The position numbers and the translations under genes were made by a program. DNA of 64,000 bases from Actinopolymorpha pittospori. GTDB taxonomy: Bacteria; Actinomycetota; Actinomycetes; Propionibacteriales; Actinopolymorphaceae. Location of the stretch: assembly GCF_014873875.1 (NCBI RefSeq), contig NZ_JADBEM010000001.1:62001-126000 (forward strand), read 5' to 3'. The notes beneath the pieces were generated by a model that was not told where the DNA came from, ran no database searches, and saw nothing but the letters and a program-made list of their open reading frames with translations. Below, piece after piece: positions 1 to 6,252 of the stretch (its first letter is position 1; each line of letters starts with the position of its first letter).

Positions 1-173
1 TGTGCCGTCTCGGCGGTGGGCGGCGAGCCTTGGGGTTCGTCCATGTCGCCGTCACGCTACCACTTAGCCAAGCTACTTGTTCAAGTTACTTGTCTATGTT
101 CGTCTGGCTCTGGGGAGTGACGCGCGGCGAGCCGACTGGCTGCCGGGAGGAGTTTCGAAGTAGTTTCAAAGTC

Positions 174-922
174 ATGCGTACGCCGGACGTGGTGACTCTG
201 TCGGAGCTGATCAACCATCCCAAGGACACCGTGGCCCGACTGCTGGCCTCGCGCCGCCGCGCTCTGCGGCTGACCCGGCGGGACGACGAGGACCTGCTGC
301 TCACCACCGCGGCCCGGGCCGAACAGGACGCCGAGGTGGTCGCGGCGGCGACCAGGATGCTCGCGGCGCCCTCCGCGACCCGGGGGTCCGGGCCCAGCCG
401 CTCCCGAATCTCGTCCGTGCCGCCTTCCCGTGGGTCGACCTCCTGTCGGGCGAGGAGGTGGAGGAGTTCGTCAGCGCGCTCGCCGCGGCATTCGAGGTGG
501 CGCTGGACCTCGAGTCCTCCGCGCCCGTCGTCGCGGTCCTCGACCAGTGGAAGGACGCGGCGGCGGCACACGCGGACCCCGAGATCGCCACCCAACTCCT
601 CACCCAGCGCACCGGCGACGTCGGCGCCGCCGCACCCATGCCGCGGGTCGTCACCATGCGGCTGCGGACGTACAAGGACACCACGCAGATGGCAAGGCAC
701 CTGCGATCCCGCGCGGCCGTCATCATGGACGTCTCCGGCATGGACGGCGCCGAGGCCACCCGGGCGCTCAACTTCGCGTCCGGCATGGTGTTCGGGCTGC
801 GCGGCAGGATCGAGCAGGTCACCGACACCGTCTTCCTGCTGACTCCCGAGGGCACCACGGTCGAAGGTGCCCTGTCGGACCCGGCAGCGACCGGAGGGGG
901 CCGGGACTCCGCCCGCCGGTGA
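174..922 (+). pseudogene. Frameshifted fusion of a Phd-like antitoxin domain and a SepF domain
   Basis: Two frames must be joined. The first (174 to about 368) encodes an N-terminus starting MRTPDVVTLSELINHPKD, like the actinobacterial 'prevent-host-death' antitoxin family. The second (from about 368) continues the same family (ALRDPGV..., AAFPWVDLL, HADPE) and runs without a stop into a SepF domain (about 638-890; motifs VVTMRLRTYKD, NFASGMVFGLRG, VFLLTPEG). SepF links FtsZ to the membrane in actinobacteria. The frames meet at a GGCGCCC run near 365-371, consistent with one missing base. GTG at 458 could start a shorter intact protein of 154 residues. No toxin gene is adjacent. The domain assignments are by recognition. 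Whether the break is real or a sequencing error cannot be decided here. Confidence 0.6.
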
Positions 923-933
923 AGTAGGCCGAC

Positions 934-1392
934 CTACTGCCTCCGGTCGGATGCCCCACCTGGCTCGGCCGCCTGCCCCGCGGCGTCCATCATGGCGCTC
1001 AACTTCGCGATCAGGGATCCGACCTGTGTGGCGGCCGCCTGCTGGTGCCTCATCATTCGGGTGGGGTCCCACGCCGCGGCCGAACGGGAACGGGCGGTCT
1101 CGCGGCTGAGCTGGACCAGCTGCGCCTGGGCGGCGTTGACGGCGACCACCACCGCGGCGGCCAGGTCTTGCGAGGGCAGCCGGAGTGCCCTGGGCGCGAT
1201 GTCCACACTGACCACCCGACCGTCGGTTCCGATGGTCGCGCGTACGTGGCCTTCGGGGTCGGCCCCCTGGACGGTCGTCGACTCCTCCTCCGCTCCGGCC
1301 CCGTCGGCCTGACGCCACTCGGCCAGGGCGTCGTGGGCGACGTCGAGCACACCGGCGAAGTCGCGCGGGGTGATGTGAGGATGGTCGGGCAT
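934..1392 (-). CDS. YbaB/EbfC-like protein of a type VII effector operon
   Basis: A 152-residue protein with a YbaB/EbfC-like middle: a strand region with polar turns (GHVRATIGTDGRVVSVDI), then ALRLPSQDLAAAVVVAVNAAQAQ and a helical tail. This arrangement is common for the small YbaB-like proteins found next to WXG100 genes in actinobacteria. It lies 19 bp downstream of a WXG-like gene and is the last gene of a minus-strand run starting near 3821. A second member of the same family is encoded at 2262-2750. Its role is unknown; by context it may help a secreted WXG-type protein (inference). Confidence 0.65.
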   Translation of the reverse strand: MPDHPHITPRDFAGVLDVAHDALAEWRQADGAGAEEESTTVQGADPEGHVRATIGTDGRVVSVDIAPRALRLPSQDLAAAVVVAVNAAQAQLVQLSRETARSRSAAAWDPTRMMRHQQAAATQVGSLIAKLSAMMDAAGQAAEPGGASDRRQ

Positions 1393-1411
1393 CGAGTGAC
1401 CTCCAGTGGGT

Positions 1412-1912
1412 TCAGCCGAGCAGGGCCTCGATGACCTGGCTCAGGGCGAGGTTGATGGCCAGACCTGCCAGCTTCTTGGCCACGGGGATCCACAGCAGCG
1501 AGACTCCGAGCGTCGCGACCGACGCGGCGATCGCCTCGATGATCTGGATGATCAGCAGCGCCACCTGGACGATGACCGCGATCTTCAACGCCAGGACGAG
1601 GCCCGCCGCTATGTAGAGGCCCGGACCGACCAGGGTCGTTCCCTGGCTGGCGTCCTTCAGCACCTCCGCGCCGTGGTCGCGGTCGGCCCACTGCAGGTTG
1701 AAGCTGTCGATGTCGGCCCCGGCGTTCGTGCTCGACACCGCCTGGACGGGCTCGTTGGTGCGACCGTGGGTGCTCGCGGCCTCGCCGCCGAAGTCGACCC
1801 AGGCGGAGCCGAGGTCGAACATCTTCATCTCGTCGGACTTCGGCCAGATGTAGCCGAGCTCGTTGAGGAGGTCCGCCGCCCAGCCGGGCAGCATCAGCGG
1901 CGAGCCGGCCAT
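1412..1912 (-). CDS. WXG-like protein with a hydrophobic C-terminal half
   Basis: A 166-residue protein. The N-terminal half resembles WXG100/CpnT N-terminal-like sequences (LPGWAADLLNELGYIWP, WADRDHGAEVLKDA). Residues of about 95-150 form long hydrophobic stretches (LYIAAGLVLALKIAVIVQVA, LLIIQIIEAIAA), suggesting membrane insertion or a buried helical bundle. Such proteins are usually substrates or N-terminal carriers of type VII secretion effectors. The start ATG at 1912 coincides with the end of the upstream WXG-like gene, so translation is probably coupled. No toxin domain is attached; the nuclease is encoded separately at 3351-3821. Confidence 0.6.
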   Translation of the reverse strand: MAGSPLMLPGWAADLLNELGYIWPKSDEMKMFDLGSAWVDFGGEAASTHGRTNEPVQAVSSTNAGADIDSFNLQWADRDHGAEVLKDASQGTTLVGPGLYIAAGLVLALKIAVIVQVALLIIQIIEAIAASVATLGVSLLWIPVAKKLAGLAINLALSQVIEALLG

Positions 1913-2256
1913 CAGACCTCCACTCCGGCCTGGTCGACGCTGGTCCCGATGTCGGACAGCAGCGTCACGTGGGTTTCTTCGGCCTGGTCGTTGCTGTCGC
2001 CGACGTACTTCAGTTTCTCGCCGAACGCGACCAGGTCGTCCGACGCGCTGGTCAACGAGCCGTCGGCGAGGGCGTAGATCGCGCCGTAGGCCGCTCCGAT
2101 CAGTCCACCGACAAGGTCGTCGCCGAAGATGTCACCCATGCCCTCGGACTTCTGCTTGAGCCTGGCCCACGCGGTATGGCTGTCGTCCCCGATCCGCATG
2201 AGGTTCTTGCCGTGGTCCCGCAGCCCCGCCGAGTCGTACTTCCTCTGATCGGACAT
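1912..2256 (-). CDS. WXG100-like (ESX-type) protein
   Basis: About 114 residues from the ATG at 2256, chosen because GGAGGT lies 11 nt upstream. A GTG at 2265 would add three residues but leaves almost no spacing to that site. The protein is helical and charged (YDSAGLRDHGKNLMRIGDDS; TAWARLKQKSEGMGDIFGDD), with a glycine/alanine-rich centre (GGLIGAAYGAIYALADG), as in secreted WXG100-related proteins of actinobacterial polymorphic-toxin operons. Classification rests on length, helical character and neighbours, not on a clear WxG motif. It sits between a YbaB-like gene and the hydrophobic WXG-like gene. Confidence 0.55.
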   Translation of the reverse strand: MSDQRKYDSAGLRDHGKNLMRIGDDSHTAWARLKQKSEGMGDIFGDDLVGGLIGAAYGAIYALADGSLTSASDDLVAFGEKLKYVGDSNDQAEETHVTLLSDIGTSVDQAGVEV

Positions 2257-2261
2257 GGCTG

Positions 2262-2750
2262 TCACTCACCTCCAGCCTGTCGAGCGATCTGTCTCATGGC
2301 GTCGTCGAACCTCTCGGCGAGCATCACCGCCCGCTCGGCCAGCTCGTCCTGCACCCGGGTCAGGTCGTCGGCGACCGTCAGCGGATCGACGTCAACTCCA
2401 CCGGTCTCCTGGGCGGCGTTGGTACGCAGATCGTCCAGAGCCGCGTTGATCGCCTCGGTGAGTTGCTGCCCGAGCAGCTCCGTCCCGCCGCGCAGTGCTC
2501 GGGGGTCGAGCTCGATCGATGCGAGGGTGCCTCCGACCTGCACGGTCGCGACGACGCGTCCGTCGGCGGCCTGACCGATGCCGTGGAGGCGCTGGGCAGG
2601 GTCGTCGGCGACGTCTTCCTCGGCCGCCCCGGCCGCGGTCGGCTCTCCCGCGAGCAGGCCGTCGAGGGTCGTTCTCGCGGCCTCGAAGCCCTCGTTGAAC
2701 TCGGTCGTGTCCGTCAGCTCAACATCGTCATCGTCCAGGGGGCGGCTCAT
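2262..2750 (-). CDS. YbaB/EbfC-like protein with acidic N-terminal extension
   Basis: A 162-residue protein from ATG 2750, preceded by GGAAGGA. The first 55 residues are acidic (DDDDVELTDTTEFNEGFE, then AAEEDVADDPAQ). They are followed by a YbaB-like core (QAADGRVVATVQVGGTLASI, then DPRALRGGTELLGQQLTEAINAA) and a helical tail. It is a paralogue in type of the protein at 934-1392. It lies 23 bp downstream of the immunity-like gene and just upstream of the WXG100-like gene, so it is probably part of the same transcript. Function is unknown; a chaperone-like or nucleoid-type role has been suggested for the fold, but nothing here proves it. Confidence 0.65.
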   Translation of the reverse strand: MSRPLDDDDVELTDTTEFNEGFEAARTTLDGLLAGEPTAAGAAEEDVADDPAQRLHGIGQAADGRVVATVQVGGTLASIELDPRALRGGTELLGQQLTEAINAALDDLRTNAAQETGGVDVDPLTVADDLTRVQDELAERAVMLAERFDDAMRQIARQAGGE

Positions 2751-2773
2751 CGACTCATCCTTCCGACGAGCGG

Positions 2774-3331
2774 CTACATTCCGTCCGAGTCCCAGACCAA
2801 CCTGAAGTCGAGGCCGGTCAGACCGAGCGCTCGCAGGTCGTCGACCACGGGCTCGGTGTAGAAGAGGGGTCCGAGCTGTTCCTGTGGAATCTTGAACACG
2901 GACCGCTCGGGGATCATCTCCGGCCGGAAGCCGTGCTTCTCGATCGCCATGATCCGTCCGCTGCTGGGGAACCGCACGATCTGCGACCGGCTCTCGTCCA
3001 GGGCGTCGATCAGCTCGAGGCCGTTGAAGCACGTCACCGCCGCGTCGGCGCAGGTCAGTGGAAGGAACTCACCGAACGGCGCCAGCACGGGACCGGCAAG
3101 GTCGATCGCGCGGTCACGGAGCACCAGGGCCCAACTTCCGAGCCAGGGAAAGTCCGCACGCTGCAGCGGCGCGCCCGTGTCGTCGTCCTCACTGAAGATT
3201 CGGACCTCGACCGGGGACCAGTCCGCCGTCCTGGAGGTGGCGTCGAGTTCGCCCACCAGCTCCAGATCGTCCTCATCCACGGTCGAGATGAACTCGTATT
3301 CGCCGACCGGGTACAACTGGAGGATTCGCAC
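2774..3331 (-). CDS. Probable immunity protein (Imm11/Imm43-like)
   Basis: A 185-residue soluble, acidic protein. Its C-terminal part, with FKIPQEQLGPLFYTEPVVDD followed by ALGLTGLDFRLVWDSDG, matches the pattern I know from immunity proteins of polymorphic toxin systems ('GLTGxxFxxVW' ending). It lies 19 bp downstream of the AHH nuclease gene, the position expected for a cognate immunity gene. The assignment combines a weak motif with strong context. Direct inhibition of the nuclease is inferred. Confidence 0.55.
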   Translation of the reverse strand: MRILQLYPVGEYEFISTVDEDDLELVGELDATSRTADWSPVEVRIFSEDDDTGAPLQRADFPWLGSWALVLRDRAIDLAGPVLAPFGEFLPLTCADAAVTCFNGLELIDALDESRSQIVRFPSSGRIMAIEKHGFRPEMIPERSVFKIPQEQLGPLFYTEPVVDDLRALGLTGLDFRLVWDSDGM

Positions 3332-3350
3332 GCCGGATCTCCGTCTCTGC

Positions 3351-3821
3351 CTAGGGCGGCCAGATGCCCTTGTCGAGTTCGCCGCGAACGTAGTCTAGGA
3401 CATCGAGGACTTCCTTCTCGTTCTTGCAGTTCTTCAACAGGTTGTAAAGCGCGTCGTAGTACGCGCGCCTGTGTGTCGCCTGGTGCGGCGACTTTCCGTG
3501 CGGGTTCGGGTACCGAGTCGCGTCCCGCCCGTGCGGGAGCCAGCTTCCGTTGATCGGCTCGTCGACGTGGATGCCGAACTTCTTCAGGATGGCTCGCGCG
3601 GCCTTGGCGGAGGCGTAGTTGGAACCCTTCGGCACCAGGTGTGCCGCGTCGTCGGTGGCCTTGCCGGCGACCCTGGTGGGATGCCGTCCGGCGACTCTCA
3701 GGTTGTGACCGAGGTTCCTCGACGAGGGCTTCTTCGCCAGGCGCAGGAGTTTTGCGGCCGCACGAGTGATCTTCGCTCGCCTCGCCGCCTCCAGCAGGGC
3801 CTTCCTAGGCACCGCCACCAT
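3351..3821 (-). CDS. AHH-type nuclease toxin
   Basis: 156 residues from ATG 3821. An upstream ATG at 3956 keeps the frame but lacks a ribosome site and crosses sequence that looks non-coding. The core (DDAAHLVPKG, then ASAKAARAILKKFGIHVDEP and NGSWLPHG) is the A-HH/HNH-like nuclease signature: a histidine-containing motif, an FGI-x(n)-NGxWLP segment and a histidine-rich end (GKSPHQATHRRAYYDAL). The first motif reads AAH rather than AHH. These domains usually form the C-terminus of large secreted toxins. Here the domain is almost free-standing, with only a basic, alanine/arginine-rich lead of about 60 residues. It is first in the minus-strand operon with immunity, YbaB and WXG genes. Confidence 0.65.
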   Translation of the reverse strand: MVAVPRKALLEAARRAKITRAAAKLLRLAKKPSSRNLGHNLRVAGRHPTRVAGKATDDAAHLVPKGSNYASAKAARAILKKFGIHVDEPINGSWLPHGRDATRYPNPHGKSPHQATHRRAYYDALYNLLKNCKNEKEVLDVLDYVRGELDKGIWPP

Positions 3822-3920
3822 CACCCGTACCCCCAGGCCACCGGAGTCCCCGTCAATTCCGAGTCGATCTTTGGGATGAGGGTTGAGTATTACACTCCGG
3901 GCCGGAAGTGATCCACGACT

Positions 3921-3941
3921 CTTGTCGAATGCTTGGACAAG
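3921..3941. promoter_or_regulatory. Inverted repeat upstream of the toxin operon
   Basis: CTTGTC and GACAAG arms (6 bp) separated by 9 bases, about 100 bp upstream of the preferred start of the AHH nuclease gene. It could be an operator or chance; no regulator gene is adjacent. Confidence 0.25.
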
Positions 3942-4070
3942 TCTTGAACGAATCATCCGCGCACGGACTGCCGGCGGGACGGAGAAGGGGAGCCTCGCGG
4001 TGCTTTACGGGTGAGGACGACACGGCCGTGCGATCGCGGCGCACCCGCGGTCCGACCACATCAGGTTGAC

Positions 4071-4289
4071 CTATCGGCCGGTGGTCGAACCACGGCCTGG
4101 CTGGCCTCCTCCTGCGATCGGGCCGAAGCCAGGATCTGCTGCCGGGATGGTTCCCCGACGACGCTCGCGCGGTGCGCTCGGATGAGACCGGTTTACGTCG
4201 GGCACCTGACGCAGCAGCCCTGCCATGGCGAACGCGAGAAGCGCGAGCGCCAACCAGACGAGGGCGACCGCACCGACGAGAGCTTGCAT
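4071..4289 (-). CDS. Small membrane protein, possibly truncated redoxin anchor
   Basis: 72 residues from ATG 4289, with a strong ribosome site (GGGGGAGGAACTG before the start). The N-terminus MQALVGAVALVWLALALLAF AMAGLLRQV is one membrane helix with the 'FAMAGLLRQV' exit seen at the start of membrane-tethered thioredoxin-like proteins in actinobacteria. The remaining 40 residues are polar and proline/arginine-rich with no thioredoxin fold or CxxC motif. It therefore looks like the surviving N-terminus of a longer gene, or a stand-alone single-pass protein. Confidence 0.4.
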   Translation of the reverse strand: MQALVGAVALVWLALALLAFAMAGLLRQVPDVNRSHPSAPRERRRGTIPAADPGFGPIAGGGQPGRGSTTGR

Positions 4290-4433
4290 CAGTTCCTCCC
4301 CCGGACGCGAACGCGACGGTTGTGCAGGTCGTGGATGCCACCGCCAACCGGCTGCTCCATCCAACGCCCCTGCCGTGCGACACCGTGGCGTGCCATCCGC
4401 CGACCACCCGAGGATTCCCTTTCTCAGCAGGGG

Positions 4434-4871
4434 CTAAGAGGGCTGTGCCCGGGTTCGGGAATGAACGGTCCGCCTCGCCTCGTACCACGCCTCACCGACG
4501 GGTTCGGCCGCCATGTTCCAGCTCCAGGAGATGGTCGGGGTGATCCGCATGTAGAGGCCCGGCCCGACGAGTCCGACCCGCTCGATCGGCGGCTCGGCGT
4601 CACCGTAAACCCGCACGCAGCGGGTGATGAACGGGTCGAAGGACACCGTGTCGTCGATGACCAGCGCCACTTTGCGATGTCCGGCTTCGACATTGCGGAA
4701 CTTACGGGTGCGGGCGACCGAAGGGCCGCTGCCACCGACCCAGAAGTAGGTGCCGTCGAACTCGAACGCCAGCGGGACGACGTCTGGTTGCTCACCGTCC
4801 GGGGACAGGGTGGCGACGCGGGCGATCGGCTGGGACCGCATGTAGGCGATCTCCTCGTCGGTGAACGACAT
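4434..4871 (-). CDS. PPOX-class F420-dependent family oxidoreductase
   Basis: A 145-residue protein with the split beta-barrel flavin-reductase-like signature: N-terminal helix FTDEEIAYMRSQPIARVATL, then GEQPDVVPLAFEFDGTYFWV and VALVIDDTVSFDPFITRCVRVYGDAEP. This is the actinobacterial PPOX/F420 family (Rv2061c-like), whose members reduce small substrates with F420 or flavin. The start ATG at 4871 has AGGAAGG upstream. It is monocistronic, convergent with nothing close. The specific substrate cannot be told. Confidence 0.75.
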   Translation of the reverse strand: MSFTDEEIAYMRSQPIARVATLSPDGEQPDVVPLAFEFDGTYFWVGGSGPSVARTRKFRNVEAGHRKVALVIDDTVSFDPFITRCVRVYGDAEPPIERVGLVGPGLYMRITPTISWSWNMAAEPVGEAWYEARRTVHSRTRAQPS

Positions 4872-5135
4872 GAACGCACCTTCCTCTCAGTCGCGAGCTG
4901 GGTCCGTCCGCACGGAGGGGCGGCGACCCGATCGGCTCCACCCTCTACACGAACAGCGCACCTCCAGATCGACACCACACCGAACGGGTCGAGAGGCGAG
5001 CGAGCCAGAGCCCGGTGTGGTCCTGTTCCGGCCGGTGCGGGTTGCGGGTCTACGGTTGCCGGTGGTGCGAAGCTGTGTCACACCGAGCGATCAAGTGTCG
5101 TAGAAGTCGTCCGCCAGCGCCTGAAAGGACCTCAC

Positions 5136-5468
5136 ATGATCTTCATCACCGCCAAGTTCCGGGTGCTTCCCGAGGACGCCGACCGCTGGCCGGAGATCGT
5201 CTCGGAGTTCACCCAGGCGACCCGCGGTGAGCCGGGCTGCCTGTGGTTCGACTGGTCGCGCAGCCTCGACGACCCGAACGAGTACGTCCTCGTCGAGGCG
5301 TTCCGCGACGACGACGCCGGCGCCGCCCACGTGCAGTCCGCGCACTTCAAGACCGCTCAACAGACGTTGCCGCCGCACCTGGCCGAGACGCCCCGCATCG
5401 TGAACTTCAAGGTCCCGGCCGACGACTGGTCCCTGCTCGGCGAGATGGAGGTCCCCCCGAAGGGCTGA
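5136..5468 (+). CDS. Antibiotic biosynthesis monooxygenase (ABM/YgiN-like) protein
   Basis: 110 residues from ATG 5136, with AAAGGA nearby upstream. It has the dimeric ferredoxin-like ABM fold: MIFITAKFRVLPEDADRWPE, then FTQATRGEPGCLWFDWSRSL, NEYVLVEAFRDDDAGAAHVQ and SAHFKTAQQTLPPHLAETP. The conserved histidine in the SAHFK segment is present. Family members oxidise or bind quinol-like aromatics without a cofactor. No biosynthetic cluster is adjacent, so a housekeeping quinol monooxygenase role is the likeliest guess. Confidence 0.8.
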   Translation: MIFITAKFRVLPEDADRWPEIVSEFTQATRGEPGCLWFDWSRSLDDPNEYVLVEAFRDDDAGAAHVQSAHFKTAQQTLPPHLAETPRIVNFKVPADDWSLLGEMEVPPKG

Positions 5469-5491
5469 CGCCCCTCGGTAACTCCGCGGCC

Positions 5492-5531
5492 GTTCTCGCA
5501 GGTGGTAATTCTCTTTACCACTTGTGAGAAC
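5492..5531. terminator. Imperfect hairpin after the ABM gene
   Basis: 17-bp arms starting GTTCTCGCAGGTGGTAA with two mismatches and a 6-nt loop, 24 bp after the ABM stop codon. It has no long T tract, so it could be a transcription terminator or an operator-like palindrome. Confidence 0.4.
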
Positions 5532-5565
5532 CAGTCTGACCGGCGAGGGGCCCCCGACCCACTCC

Positions 5566-5680
5566 ATGCGGCTGTTCGAGGTGAACGAACTCGCTGTCGA
5601 CCTGCCCGACGAAGGATGGCCCTTCAGAGGAGCGGCTGGAACGATCGTCGCGATCTACGAGGTCGTTCTCGAAGCGCAAC
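5566..5680 (+). pseudogene. Fragment of a DUF4926-like protein
   Basis: The reading frame from ATG 5566 starts MRLFEVNELAVDLPDEGWPF then RGAAGTIVAIYEV. This matches the first 35-40 residues of DUF4926 proteins, small partners often found beside DUF6883/toxin-like genes. The match stops abruptly (VVLEAQPKGPL...) and the rest of the domain is absent, so the gene is broken by a deletion that joins it to the remnant at 5701-6030. Confidence 0.4.
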
Positions 5681-5700
5681 CCAAGGGTCCGCTGTGCCAA

Positions 5701-6030
5701 TCAGGTCCAGACCGGCATTGCCTCGATGACCTTGGCGGCCGCGTCGAGGACATCCTCCACCTTGGGAAGAGTCTCGGTAACCTCCTGTGGACTGACTGGT
5801 GGCACGCTCGAATCGGGATGCTCGACCCGGTTGCGGCTCGCATGCGGTCCACGGGCCGCAGGACACTCCCAAGCGGTGGGTCCCCAGCTGGCTCTCACCG
5901 CATCGATCAATGCCACATGCCCGCCACGGCTGGTGGGACGTAGCCCCTGGTTCTCGAGTACTGCCGTCAGCGCTTTTCGAGCCGCGTCGTATGCGAGAAC
6001 GTAGGCGAGCCGGGCCTCATTTCCCCTCAT
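5701..6030 (-). pseudogene. C-terminal part of a HEPN-domain protein
   Basis: From ATG 6030 the 109-residue frame reads ARLAYVLAYDAARKALTAVL, then ENQGLRPTSRGGHVALIDAV and, near the end, LPKVEDVLDAAAKVIEAMPV. This is the HEPN fold of the SAV_6107-like proteins that pair with minimal nucleotidyltransferases. The usual N-terminal helix of the family is missing, and the Rx4-6H-like region (RNRVEHPD) is preserved. No nucleotidyltransferase gene is adjacent. It may still be made as a short protein, but truncation of a larger gene is more likely. Confidence 0.5.
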
Positions 6031-6044
6031 CACCTGACCGCCGA

Positions 6045-6060
6045 GGTGAACGTTCGCACC
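6045..6060. promoter_or_regulatory. Distal LacI-type operator copy
   Basis: Contains GTGAACGTTCGC (6046-6057), matching 11 of 12 bases of the palindrome GCGAACGTTCGC found just upstream of the sugar-importer operon. Its centre is 128 bp upstream of the first proximal copy, a distance that would allow looping (inference). Confidence 0.45.
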
Positions 6061-6141
6061 TCTCGCCGCTTCCGCCGGCCCTCGGCGCACCACTTCGTCC
6101 CGGCCTGGACTGGCAGGAACCGGACATCTCCTCGCTAGCCG

Positions 6142-6201
6142 TTGACAGTGCGGACGCAGCTGCGCTGTTCTGGGCGAACGTTCGCTTAGGTGAACGTTCG
6201 C
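6142..6201 (+). promoter_or_regulatory. Promoter with tandem LacI-type operators for the sugar operon
   Basis: A TTGACA box at 6142-6147 is followed by two palindromes, GCGAACGTTCGC (6174-6185, perfect) and GTGAACGTTCGC (6190-6201), whose centres are 16 bp apart. They lie 52-79 bp upstream of the solute-binding-protein start. A closely related 12-mer lies upstream of the lacI-type gene at 13096, making that protein the best candidate to bind here. The -10 box is not obvious. Confidence 0.6.
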
Positions 6202-6252
6202 CCATGAGGTCCGACAGTGGACCCGAGCGTTCCGGCCAGGAGGCACCCACCC

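Noticed and set aside
86..1318. 410-codon minus-strand open frame across the SepF fusion and YbaB-like gene
   Set aside because: Arginine/glycine-rich shadow translation with no family motif; both the plus-strand fusion and the minus-strand YbaB-like gene in other frames show clear homology.
4011..5468. Long plus-strand frame of 485 codons ending with the ABM protein
   Set aside because: Only the last 110 codons match a family and have a ribosome site (start 5136); the earlier part runs antisense to the PPOX gene.
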